Program-made: the position numbers and the translations under genes
Part shown: positions 1 to 6,732 of the stretch, piece by piece
How positions within the stretch are numbered: position 1 is the first letter of the stretch
How the letters are laid out: every line of letters begins with the position of its first letter
The notes under the pieces: model-generated
Seen by the model: only the letters and a program-made list of their open reading frames with translations
What the model was told of the DNA's origin: nothing
Database searches by the model: none
NCBI GenBank assembly: GCA_028286705.1
Contig: JAQBRC010000008.1
Span: 1-10,591 of the forward strand
Direction of reading: 5' to 3'
Length of the DNA stretch: 10,591 nt
From: Candidatus Nomurabacteria bacterium
GTDB taxonomy: Bacteria > Patescibacteriota > Minisyncoccia > Phycocordibacterales > UBA9973

Positions 1-322
1 GAGAAGTGGCGGAATCAGGGGTAAGGACAATCATTTCTTCTCCGGGCTTAATATAGTTATACCGCTCTCTTAGAGACTGTTCAGTCCCCTCAGATGTCGC
101 CAAATAGGAGTTGGTAACTGACAATGACCGCTCCTTCTGTACCAGTTCGGCATGGGATTGGTTCAGCTCTTTATTACGAGTCCTTAAATCAAAGTATTTT
201 CCTGCCAATCTGACCACCGAAGCCAACAGCAAAAAGAACACGACTAATGAAATAGCCGACCCCAAAATTCGCTTTGGGGGGACACCGTATTGACGTGTTT
301 CTGAAAATTGCTTTTTTGCCAT
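1..322 (-). CDS. Septum formation initiator, FtsB/DivIC family (3' end cut by window edge)
   Basis: The minus frame starts at ATG 322-320 and stays open for 107 codons to the left edge, so the C-terminus is missing. It begins MAKKQFSETRQYGVPPKR, then has one hydrophobic segment (about residues 19-40, including SLVVFFLLLASVV), a polar helical stretch suited to a coiled coil (about 41-85), and ends with RERYNYIKPGEEMIV (about 84-98). A short basic cytoplasmic tail, one transmembrane helix, a coiled coil and a KPGEE signature are the layout of FtsB/DivIC. These are bitopic divisome proteins whose extracytoplasmic coiled coil pairs with FtsL. The start is supported by a TATGCT -10-like element 8 nt upstream. 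I cannot tell FtsB from DivIC or from a CPR-specific relative, so no symbol is given. The family call is fairly secure. Confidence 0.85.
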   Translation of the reverse strand, partial: MAKKQFSETRQYGVPPKRILGSAISLVVFFLLLASVVRLAGKYFDLRTRNKELNQSHAELVQKERSLSVTNSYLATSEGTEQSLRERYNYIKPGEEMIVLTPDSATS

Positions 323-329
323 AGCGTGG

Positions 330-336
330 TAGCATA
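330..336. promoter_or_regulatory. Overlapping divergent -10 elements (putative bidirectional promoter)
   Basis: Only 21 bp separate the divergent start codons at 322 and 344. The plus strand reads TAGCAT at 330-335 and the minus strand reads TATGCT at 336-331, so two TAnnnT hexamers overlap almost completely. Each lies exactly 8 nt before its own ATG. On the plus strand TTGCTT at 308-313 could be a -35, with a 16-nt spacer, inside the FtsB-like coding region; I see no good -35 on the minus strand. Symmetric promoters sharing -10 sequence are known in bacteria. This assignment rests on position and hexamer match only. Confidence 0.45.
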
Positions 337-343
337 AAGGTCT

Positions 344-451
344 ATGCTATTCAATCATAACAGAAAACGAGTCGCTTTGGCATGGAAAATCTTTTCCATC
401 CTGATGATCGCCGGAATGCTGCTGTTCAGCCTTCTTCCACTCTTCCGCTAG
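344..451 (+). CDS. Small single-pass membrane protein, 35 aa
   Basis: The ORF starts at ATG 344 and stops at TAG 449-451. The product begins MLFNHNRKRVALAWKIFSIL and continues with a Met/Leu-rich hydrophobic helix (about residues 12-33) ending in PLFR. A basic N-terminus before one helix predicts an N-in inner-membrane protein, or an uncleaved signal anchor. It is the only plausible plus-strand gene here and fills the gap between the divergent FtsB-like gene and the convergent lepA. Support is the shared 8-nt spacing to a -10-like hexamer, an AAAGG just before the start, and the interlocked stop with lepA. I recall similar tiny basic-plus-TM proteins in Patescibacteria but cannot name a family, and no function is claimed. 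It could still be chance, given its length. Confidence 0.5.
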   Translation: MLFNHNRKRVALAWKIFSILMIAGMLLFSLLPLFR

Positions 452-2244
452 TCGGTTTCCTTCATTACTTTAATAAAGATATCGTGCGGGATATTAACGA
501 TTGCGTTCTCCCGCATTTTCTTTTTGCCCTTTTTCTGCTTTCCTAGCAGCTTTAACTTTCGGGAATAGTCTCCCCCATACATGTGCTGGGTAACATCCTT
601 GCGAAAGGCCTTCATTGTTCGCGAAGCGATAATGCGGCCAAATGCCTTAGCTTGGATTTTCATCTCCACCTGCTGACGCGGCATCAGCTTTTCCAATCGC
701 TCCACGAACTCTTCTCCCTCTTCAAGTGCGCGTCTTCGAGAGACGATGCGAGTGAATGCAGGCTGCGGTTCGTCGCCAATAATGATATCCAAGCGGACAA
801 CGTCCGCTTCTTTCAATTCGCCTTCCTTGTATGCGATAGACGCATAGCCTGAAGTGAGGCTTTTCAATCCGTCAAAAAATCCTCGCATCAGTTCACGAAG
901 CGGCATCACCGCTTCAACCTTCACTCTGTCGTCACCAAACTGATCAATAGCTCCAACCGTTGCCTCATGTTCATACATAAATGGCATCAAGACACTGACA
1001 TAGCGCTCTGGGGTGATGATTGAAACAGTAATCCATGGTTCAAAGACTTTCATAACCGTTCCGTCATCAGGAAACAAGTGCGGAGAATAGACAACGATGC
1101 GTTGCTTCTGACGAGTCTCAACTTCATAGGTAATACTAGGCATGGTAACAATCAACTCAAGATTGAATTCGCGTCGTAGACGTTCGGTGATGATTTCCAA
1201 ATGAAGCATGCCCAGGAATCCGCAGCGGTATCCTCGTCCCAACGCACCAGACACTTCTTCTTCAAAAGAGAATGCGGAGTCAGAAAGACGAAGTCTTCCC
1301 AATGCCATACGCAATTCATCAAAATCATCCTGGCTTTCGGGATAGATAGATGCCCATACAACAGGACGAGGCTGACTGTATCCAGGCAATGCAGCACCTG
1401 CATTCTTTGAAGAAACAATTGTGTCTCCAACAGACGCAATACCAGGCTGCTTGATACCAGTTACGATATAGCCAATAGTTCCCGCCTCAAGCGCATCCTG
1501 TGGGGTCGCTTCAGGAGCAAAAATACCAACTTCCAGTGCTTGAAATTGCTGCTTGCTGGCAGCAAATGACAATGTATCCCCCTTTGCAATACGTCCGCCA
1601 AACAAACGCACGAAGACAATAACTCCTTTATGGTTTGAATAACTAAAGTCAAAGACCAGTGCCTGTGTCTTGGTATTAACTTCTTCAGCGTTTGGTGCGG
1701 GAATGCGGTCAATGATCGCGGCAAGCAGTTCGGGAACTCCTTCACCTGTCTTGCCCGATACTTTCAACACATCCTTTTCGTCACACCCAATCAACGCACA
1801 AATTTCCAATGTGGTTTCTTCAATGCGAGATAATGGTGAATCAACTTTTGTTAGACAAGGAATGATAACAAGTCCTGACTCACGAGCCATAGCAAGAGTT
1901 GTCAGTGTCTGCGCCTGTACACCCTGTGTCGAATCAACCAGCAGCAAAGAGCCCTCAACGGCTTTGAGCGCTCGAGATACTTCGTATGAAAAGTCGATGT
2001 GTCCTGGAGTATCAATCAGGTTAAGCATGTGCTCAATGCCATTATGCTTGTATGCCATGCGCACTGGCTGCATCTTGATGGTGATGCCACGCTCGCGTTC
2101 CAGTTCCATGTTGTCCAATACCTGATCGCGCATTTTGCGCGCCTCGATGGTGCCTGTAACCTCAAGCATGCGATCAGCAAGAGTGCTCTTCCCGTGGTCA
2201 ATATGGGCAATAATGCTGAAATTTCTTATGTTTTTGAGTTCCAT
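448..2244 (-). CDS. lepA: Elongation factor 4 (LepA), translational GTPase
   Basis: The 598-residue product is full length for LepA (about 600). EF4 binds the ribosome with GTP and has been linked to back-translocation and to ribosome assembly or initiation. Order of parts: G1 AHIDHGKS (13-20), switch I/G2 RGITI (Thr55), G3 DTPGH (78-82), G4 TKVD (132-135) and G5 SGK (163-165). Next come the beta-barrel and the EF-G-like domains, and then the LepA-specific C-terminal domain with RTMKAFRKDVTQHMYGGDYS and a basic KLKLLGKQKKGKKK tail. G4 has Thr instead of the usual Asn; (N/T)KxD is tolerated in GTPases. The start MELKNIRNFSII is canonical and follows an extended -10 (TGCTATAGT) by 8 nt, with no Shine-Dalgarno. 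The stop TAG (450-448) overlaps the stop of the opposing small gene. The S74 fibre gene ends 40 bp upstream on the same strand. Confidence 0.97.
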   Translation of the reverse strand: MELKNIRNFSIIAHIDHGKSTLADRMLEVTGTIEARKMRDQVLDNMELERERGITIKMQPVRMAYKHNGIEHMLNLIDTPGHIDFSYEVSRALKAVEGSLLLVDSTQGVQAQTLTTLAMARESGLVIIPCLTKVDSPLSRIEETTLEICALIGCDEKDVLKVSGKTGEGVPELLAAIIDRIPAPNAEEVNTKTQALVFDFSYSNHKGVIVFVRLFGGRIAKGDTLSFAASKQQFQALEVGIFAPEATPQDALEAGTIGYIVTGIKQPGIASVGDTIVSSKNAGAALPGYSQPRPVVWASIYPESQDDFDELRMALGRLRLSDSAFSFEEEVSGALGRGYRCGFLGMLHLEIITERLRREFNLELIVTMPSITYEVETRQKQRIVVYSPHLFPDDGTVMKVFEPWITVSIITPERYVSVLMPFMYEHEATVGAIDQFGDDRVKVEAVMPLRELMRGFFDGLKSLTSGYASIAYKEGELKEADVVRLDIIIGDEPQPAFTRIVSRRRALEEGEEFVERLEKLMPRQQVEMKIQAKAFGRIIASRTMKAFRKDVTQHMYGGDYSRKLKLLGKQKKGKKKMRENAIVNIPHDIFIKVMKETD

Positions 2245-2252
2245 GTGCGATG

Positions 2253-2261
2253 ACTATAGCA
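2253..2261 (-). promoter_or_regulatory. Extended -10 element of lepA
   Basis: The minus strand reads TGCTATAGT from 2261 to 2253: an extended -10 TG, one base, then TATAGT (5 of 6 to TATAAT). Eight nt separate it from the lepA ATG, so transcription would start at or within a base or two of the start codon and the mRNA would be essentially leaderless. The upstream 40-bp gap holds no obvious -35 and no clear terminator hairpin for the S74 gene, so readthrough into lepA is also possible. Confidence 0.55.
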
Positions 2262-2284
2262 TAAAGGAGCAGCGAGGAAAAATG

Positions 2285-5200
2285 CTATTGCGTCTCAGCA
2301 GGAGCTTCTGGAGCAGGATCCTCGACAACAACAGGAGGAGTGACTTCTGGAGTCTGCACTTCTTCTGGCGGAGTAGCGGGAACTACAGGCGCTGACGGAG
2401 CCGGCGTTTGACCACTTTGCTCAATCATGTGTTTGAACTGGTCTCGTGTCACACATACATCGTCAACACAGAGTTCCTTTGTCTGCACTCGATTGAAGAT
2501 ACCCAATCCGTTCTCGGCAACATCCTTCAGGAAATTGCTAAGACGAGTAGTTACCGTTGCATCAGCAAATGTAGGGATAGCAGCAATCTTCACATCCATT
2601 TCCTTTATAGCCTGAATAGTGTACGGCATAAGACCAAGATAGTTTAGAGATAGAAGATGTGTATTTGCATCTTCAGCAATAAGATCTGGGAATACATTTC
2701 GTACGTCTTGTGCAATGAAACCAGCGTGCTTTGCATCAGTATTGCCTTCCGCATTCCAGTTGTATGTTACAGGCTTCAATGCGAGTACCTTATCCAATAT
2801 ACTAGCATTTGCATCGCTCTGCGCTGAATTGAACAGCCATGAGGAATTATCAGCAAGCAAAGTAACATTCTTCTTCAAGTTCATGTCAGATGAACAAGCC
2901 AATGCTGTTGTTGTAGGGTTGATGTCACAAGTACCAGTAGAGTTCTGGAATCGAGAAACGATACCAGCAACTGAAGCATTACCTACCTGCAATGTATATG
3001 CAGGATTGTTTACGCCAATACCAACTGATCCAGCAATAGTGCTACCTGTACCACTCACTCCTGTACCGAAGATAAGGTTTCCGATGTTCAACTGGTTTGA
3101 TGATGTTCCACCCGGAGCCTGAATATCATTACCAATCATGATATTGTTACTGCCAGTTGTAATATTTGAGTTCGCAGTGGTAGCAAAAGCACCCAGCATG
3201 ATGTTCTTAGCACCTGTCGTAAGAGTATACCCAGTCTGGTATCCGATAAGCGTGTTGGAGTCAGCGCCAGTAAGTGCTACCCATCCTGCTCGGTATCCAA
3301 CTGCAGTATTGTTTGAATAGTTACTTGCATTAGAGGATCCGAAGAGAGCGGTAGTTCCCCATACGGTATTGTTTGAACCTGTTTTGTTAAAGTTCAAGGC
3401 TGAATACCCTCCGACAGTGTTTTGCTGGCCAGTAGTACTATTGGTAGCAGATTGATATCCAATCGCAGTGTTAAAGCTAGAAGTACTATTTTGCAATGAG
3501 CCAAAGCCGACTGCAACAAGACTTGCACCAGAAATGTTACTAAAGCCTGAGAATGTTCCAATAAAGGTGTTGTTAGCCCCCGTTGTGTTTACTTTACCAG
3601 ACTGATATCCAAGAGACGTGTTGTTATCTGCAATGTTTACGGCCAAAGATAATGATCCAATTGCGGTGTTACCAGAGTTGGTAATGTTTGTCTGCAGAGC
3701 TCCGAAGCCAAACGCAGAGTTATTAGAACCTGTAGTAAGTGCGTTTAATGAAAATCTACCCAATGCAGAGTTGCTGTTACCTGTCGTCAGAGCACTGCCT
3801 GAAGAAAGTCCAACGAATGTGTCTGATTGTCCTTCTGATCCTGTGCTATGGCTAAGTGATGTTCCGCCGTCACCAAGGAATATCGTACCCGTGTAATTTG
3901 TCTGGTCTGGCAAGAAAGTAGTAGTAACACCACCAACGGTATATTTCCCACCATTGGCCACGTCCCAAGAACTTCGAGAGCCGAGGATTCCCTGAGCATT
4001 GGCAGTGGTAAGAATTGACGGTGTAGCTTGAATTGTCGGAAGTATGGTATTGATCTTAGCTGCAACCAGCGCATACCCTGAGGTGTTCAGGTGAGTACCA
4101 TCAGAGCGTAACGATACAGGAATAACGCCATTGCTTACATCTGTTGCATCCTGACCAATACCAGTTCCTTGCGTAAGAAGGTATGTACGGATATCGATAA
4201 AGCGTGCGCCGTATGCAGTTGCAAGATCACTATTAAGGGTACTGATAGCCGTAAGGTTTGCATTGCCGGTCGTTTCAGCACTAGTGTTTGTAACACCAAT
4301 AATGATGTAGCGAGTGTGCCCAAGTGCAGCAACCATAGTTGCAATGTTTGACTCAATAGTAGCAACAGCTGATGGTCCAGTGATAGTAATATCATTTCGT
4401 CCTGCCCAAATAATGGTCGTATAGCTGTATTTATCTGTCGCAGCAGTCATTGACGCCGCGATTTGGGTACTGGTGTTGCCGCTAATACCTCCATTATAGA
4501 TAGAGTACCCAGTCAAGTTGCCAAGCTGTGAAGGATACGACGCGCCACCCTGTCCCCATGTCAGACTGTCACCCCATGTTGCAATGTGAGTGTTGCTAAT
4601 CACATCACTGTTTGTTGCGTACGCCACTCCTAACTGCGTACGTGCGCCACTTGCAGTAACATCCCCGGTACCGCCACTTGTGATTGCTAATGCAGTACCA
4701 AGTGCAAGTGAGCCGGTGATGTTTGCGTTTCCAGTTACAGAAAGAGGGTTAGTCGGAGTTCCTCCGATACCAACTTGTCCATTATTTAAAATATTTAATG
4801 CTGTTGTTGCTCCGTTGTTTCCAACAATAATCTGCACAGCGGGGCTAGTAAGTGTTCCGTTGCCAGTTGTGCCCTGTAACTTCAATATGTCTGTTACAGC
4901 TGTTCCACCTTTGATGGTCTGTCCTCCACTGACACCAACCAAAAGATTATTGGTGATGGTGTTAACTGAGCGAGTAAGACCCGTAGAGAAAGTCAGGGGC
5001 ACTTCGTAGGCTGCAGCAGAAGTGTACGCCGCTGTTCCCAGCGTTCCGCCTGTTCCGATGTTCAAGGTTGAACCATCGGTGCCTCCAAGAGTAAGGGTAT
5101 TGCTTGCAGTAAGCGTCTTTCCGTTTGCAACGGTAAGGGTACCGGTACTTGTGGTGATAACTAACCCGTTAATCGATGTTGCCGCTGCAGCACCAAGTGT

Positions 5201-5743
5201 TGGCGAAACAAGTACTGGGGATGTGGTAAGCACCACGTTTCCAGAACCATTTGTAGAAGTAATGCCCAATGCCCCAGTACCGCCTGACGTTGTAACGATA
5301 CCGTTACTAGTAAGGTTAGAAAGGGTTGAGATATTCTGGGAAGCATTAACCGTAAGGGTATTTGTCGTACGAGTAAGGCCTGTACTAAAAGTAAGCGGCA
5401 CTTCATATCGAGCGTCAGACGCAGTCTTTGTATACGCATCAGTAATACCATACCCACCAATAGTAGTGGGCGTACCTGTAATGCCTGACCATGCACTAGC
5501 ACCGACACTTGATACATAACAGTTAGTATCAGTTGGTCCGCAGCTAGGATCAAGTGTTGCGTTTGCAGCATATGGACTACCAGGTGGACTAGCGAAGGAA
5601 ACAGAGAAAGAAAATAGAAGAAGGAACGCTATAGAATAAAAAAAACTTTTATGGCTTTTCATAAAAGTAATGGGGCGTAAAGCAGCATGGCTCCCATCAG
5701 CCTGTCGTGGAGAAAAATTTTTAGGTCGCCGTGTTTTTATCAT
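2285..5743 (-). CDS. Secreted fibre/adhesin with internal SGNH esterase and C-terminal peptidase S74 self-cleaving chaperone
   Basis: The product is 1152 aa counted from ATG 5743. A hydrophobic export segment (FFYSIAFLLLFSFSVSFA, 34-51) is followed by a LDPSCGPTDTNC motif (64-75). Next comes a Gly/Ser/Thr/Asn-rich tail-fibre-like shaft with GITGTPTTIGGYGITDAYTK (87-106) and a duplicated PLTFSTGLTR. Residues about 384-566 form an SGNH hydrolase domain: GDSL with nucleophile Ser393, block II NGGISGN (Gly422), block III GRND (Asn450) and block V SDGTHLN (Asp548, His551), so all diagnostic residues are present. Residues about 639-879 are NTAIG-type beta-roll repeats. The C-terminal S74 domain has SDMNLKK (Ser952 and Lys957, the S+5K dyad) and GFIAQDV (1008-1014). 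It ends with a LCVDDVCVT Cys pair and a Pro-rich tail. I infer a trimeric surface fibre that cuts off its own chaperone. Alternative starts are 5761 and 5662; the latter (MKSHKSFF) gives a classical short signal peptide. Start 5743 is preferred because its -10 spacing matches the neighbours. Substrate unknown. Confidence 0.85.
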   Translation of the reverse strand: MIKTRRPKNFSPRQADGSHAALRPITFMKSHKSFFYSIAFLLLFSFSVSFASPPGSPYAANATLDPSCGPTDTNCYVSSVGASAWSGITGTPTTIGGYGITDAYTKTASDARYEVPLTFSTGLTRTTNTLTVNASQNISTLSNLTSNGIVTTSGGTGALGITSTNGSGNVVLTTSPVLVSPTLGAAAATSINGLVITTSTGTLTVANGKTLTASNTLTLGGTDGSTLNIGTGGTLGTAAYTSAAAYEVPLTFSTGLTRSVNTITNNLLVGVSGGQTIKGGTAVTDILKLQGTTGNGTLTSPAVQIIVGNNGATTALNILNNGQVGIGGTPTNPLSVTGNANITGSLALGTALAITSGGTGDVTASGARTQLGVAYATNSDVISNTHIATWGDSLTWGQGGASYPSQLGNLTGYSIYNGGISGNTSTQIAASMTAATDKYSYTTIIWAGRNDITITGPSAVATIESNIATMVAALGHTRYIIIGVTNTSAETTGNANLTAISTLNSDLATAYGARFIDIRTYLLTQGTGIGQDATDVSNGVIPVSLRSDGTHLNTSGYALVAAKINTILPTIQATPSILTTANAQGILGSRSSWDVANGGKYTVGGVTTTFLPDQTNYTGTIFLGDGGTSLSHSTGSEGQSDTFVGLSSGSALTTGNSNSALGRFSLNALTTGSNNSAFGFGALQTNITNSGNTAIGSLSLAVNIADNNTSLGYQSGKVNTTGANNTFIGTFSGFSNISGASLVAVGFGSLQNSTSSFNTAIGYQSATNSTTGQQNTVGGYSALNFNKTGSNNTVWGTTALFGSSNASNYSNNTAVGYRAGWVALTGADSNTLIGYQTGYTLTTGAKNIMLGAFATTANSNITTGSNNIMIGNDIQAPGGTSSNQLNIGNLIFGTGVSGTGSTIAGSVGIGVNNPAYTLQVGNASVAGIVSRFQNSTGTCDINPTTTALACSSDMNLKKNVTLLADNSSWLFNSAQSDANASILDKVLALKPVTYNWNAEGNTDAKHAGFIAQDVRNVFPDLIAEDANTHLLSLNYLGLMPYTIQAIKEMDVKIAAIPTFADATVTTRLSNFLKDVAENGLGIFNRVQTKELCVDDVCVTRDQFKHMIEQSGQTPAPSAPVVPATPPEEVQTPEVTPPVVVEDPAPEAPAETQ
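2591..2914 (-). other. Peptidase S74 intramolecular chaperone domain (downstream fibre)
   Basis: This covers the auto-processing C-terminal domain known from phage endosialidases and tail spikes. It acts as a trimerisation chaperone and then cleaves itself N-terminal to the catalytic Ser. The Ser and the Lys five residues later are both kept (SDMNLK), as are the family landmarks ILALKPVTYNW-like, KHAGFIAQDV, VFPDLI and LNYLGLMPYTIQAIKE. The expected cut releases the part encoded from about 2890 down to 2288, including the Cys pair and Pro-rich tail. Confidence 0.88.
3107..3829 (-). repeat. NTAIG-type beta-roll repeats in the downstream fibre
   Basis: Degenerate units of about 20-30 residues recur: SNSALGRFSLNALTTG, NNSAFGFGALQT, GNTAIGSLSL, NNTSLGYQSGK, NNTFIGTFSG, FNTAIGYQSATN, QNTVGGYSALN, NNTVWGTTAL, NNTAVGYRAG and SNTLIGYQTG. 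The pattern (N-N-T-x-I/V-G-x-x-A/S) resembles the YadA-head-like coils of trimeric adhesins. They form a parallel beta-roll stalk by inference and are protein-level repeats with little long exact DNA identity. Confidence 0.75.
4046..4594 (-). other. SGNH/GDSL hydrolase domain inserted in the fibre
   Basis: The segment runs from THIATWGDSLTWGQ to SDGTHLNTSGYALVAAKI. All four SGNH blocks appear in order with their catalytic or oxyanion residues (Ser in GDSL, Gly in ISGN, Asn in GRND, Asp and His in DGTH). The alternating strands and helices (YTTIIWAGRND, TRYIIIGVTN, GARFIDIR) fit the flavodoxin-like SGNH fold. Relatives act as carbohydrate acetylesterases, lipases or arylesterases. Specificity cannot be read here. 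Confidence 0.85.
4970..5407 (-). repeat. Duplicated YEVPLTFSTGLTR segment in the fibre N-terminal shaft
   Basis: The 13-residue YEVPLTFSTGLTR is encoded at 5369-5407 and again at 4970-5008, each followed by an N-T-hydrophobic-T stretch (TNTLTVN and VNTITNN). The two copies are about 400 bp apart and point to an internal shaft duplication. The DNA copies differ at several positions. Confidence 0.7.
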
Positions 5744-5751
5744 GCCTCTAT

Positions 5752-5760
5752 TGTATATCA
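5752..5760 (-). promoter_or_regulatory. Putative extended -10 for the SGNH/S74 fibre gene
   Basis: The minus strand reads TGATATACA from 5760 to 5752: TG, one base, then TATACA; an overlapping TACAAT is also possible. Its end lies 8 nt before the ATG at 5743, the same spacing as at lepA. It sits within the 22-bp gap after the 319-residue gene, so the fibre may have its own start as well as readthrough. This favours the 5743 start over 5761, which lies inside the promoter. Confidence 0.45.
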
Positions 5761-5765
5761 TATTA

Positions 5766-6725
5766 TTAAAAGAATATACTCTTAATGAACCTAACTATGT
5801 TAATAACTAATGAAGTTACAAATTGTACTCCGTAGGTAAAGCCCGATACAACCTGCGGAATGATCTTTTTCTTTGCAACAGGAACAGTTGAGGGTACTGT
5901 AGAACTATCAGGGGCAGTGGTTGGAGAAATTCCCGTAGGCAAACCTGTGGGCTGAGGAGCAAATCCTCCACTTACAGATCCAGAATGACCAGAAGTAGTT
6001 GAACCGGTGGTTACTGGTGAAATAGGAGTGGGAGCTGTCTCAATAGGCGGCTGCTCGGTATTTCCGGGTACTATTGTTGATTCAACTATTGGAGTGGCCG
6101 TAGGAGGTGTAACATATGCACTTCCAGAAGCAGATCCTCCCCCAGAAATACCTGTTTGATTACCTGTTGACGGAGTTACAGTGGTGCCAATTGTTGTACA
6201 GGTAGCTGTATTGGTACAGTCAAATACAATCCATCCGTATTTCTGACTCCAGGCATATCCTGCTGTACCGGTAGTACCTCCAAATGTGCCGTCAGCAGCA
6301 ATCTTAATTTGAGGCGTTGTGTTATTTAGAAACGGTCCAAAGTTAATCCATCCTGTCTGCTGTCCCCAAGCATATCCAGAAAATACCCCTGCATCACTGA
6401 CTGATATCTTAAAGTTCTGATTAGCACTAGAACAACCACTCGTAGTGTTCGCGCAGTTCATCACTATCCATCCTGCAAGAGGGTTCCATGCGTAGCCATG
6501 GAGACTACCTCCGCTAATAGTTATATTTGCAGATGAAGCAGTAGTATACTTTCCAAAATTAATGCTCTCGCTTCCCGCCTGCCCAGGAGCACGGACAAAC
6601 GCTGCAAAATGTGCACCTGTGTTATTAGGATCAATGCTGGCAGTTATCGCAGCTCGTACAACGGCTGCACTTAGTACAAAAATAAATAAGGCGATCAGTA
6701 CATATTTCATCCGCTTTGTAATCAT
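5766..6725 (-). CDS. Exported GYAW/GWI-repeat surface protein with C-terminal hydrophobic anchor, 319 aa
   Basis: An N-terminal export segment (KYVLIALFIFVLSAAVVRAA, 7-26) ends in an Ala-x-Ala-like cleavage region. Three repeats follow, each pairing GYAW with GWI ten residues later: GYAWNPLAGWIVMN (77-90), GYAWGQQTGWINFG (117-130) and GYAWSQKYGWIVFD (156-169). Repeats 1 and 3 are each followed by a Cys pair (91/98 and 170/176) that could form a disulfide; repeat 2 lacks it. Residues about 182-283 are a Pro/Thr/Ser/Gly-rich linker. Then come KKK and a hydrophobic C-terminus (about 291-319) that could anchor it in the membrane. I recall such repeats in CPR exported proteins but know no assigned function. 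It lies between the two S74 fibres on the same strand, 22 bp before the downstream one, which suggests a shared surface role. Start 6725 is chosen for the TATACT 7 nt upstream; Met6 (6710) is the alternative. Confidence 0.8.
   Translation of the reverse strand: MITKRMKYVLIALFIFVLSAAVVRAAITASIDPNNTGAHFAAFVRAPGQAGSESINFGKYTTASSANITISGGSLHGYAWNPLAGWIVMNCANTTSGCSSANQNFKISVSDAGVFSGYAWGQQTGWINFGPFLNNTTPQIKIAADGTFGGTTGTAGYAWSQKYGWIVFDCTNTATCTTIGTTVTPSTGNQTGISGGGSASGSAYVTPPTATPIVESTIVPGNTEQPPIETAPTPISPVTTGSTTSGHSGSVSGGFAPQPTGLPTGISPTTAPDSSTVPSTVPVAKKKIIPQVVSGFTYGVQFVTSLVINIVRFIKSIFF
6219..6497 (-). repeat. Three GYAW...GWI tandem repeats
   Basis: Three units of roughly 40 residues share a GYAW-x6-GWI core, at codons 77, 117 and 156 of the 319-residue gene. 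Inter-repeat segments carry beta-prone stretches such as NFKISVSDAGVFS and QIKIAADGTFGG ahead of the next GYAW. The Trp and Gly spacing is identical in all three, so the fold unit is probably real. Confidence 0.8.
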
Positions 6726-6732
6726 TGCCTGA

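Noticed and set aside
1670..2125. Plus-strand ORF of 151 codons
   Set aside because: It lies fully antisense to conserved lepA domains; the composition is Ser/Cys-rich with no recognisable feature.
3107..3829. Possible CRISPR-like or tandem DNA repeats
   Set aside because: The regularity is at protein level (beta-roll units); DNA copies vary in length and sequence and sit in one open reading frame.
5022..5519. Long plus-strand ORF of 165 codons (and similar ones at 9402-9899, 4590-5009, 7488-7757)
   Set aside because: They are antisense to the fibre genes, rich in Val/Pro/Leu as expected from the reverse of Gly/Thr/Asn-rich repeats, and show no domain or start context.
5663..5740. Riboswitch in the leader of the SGNH/S74 fibre gene
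   Set aside because: Only short stems can be drawn, no known riboswitch core is recognised, and the stretch may be coding.
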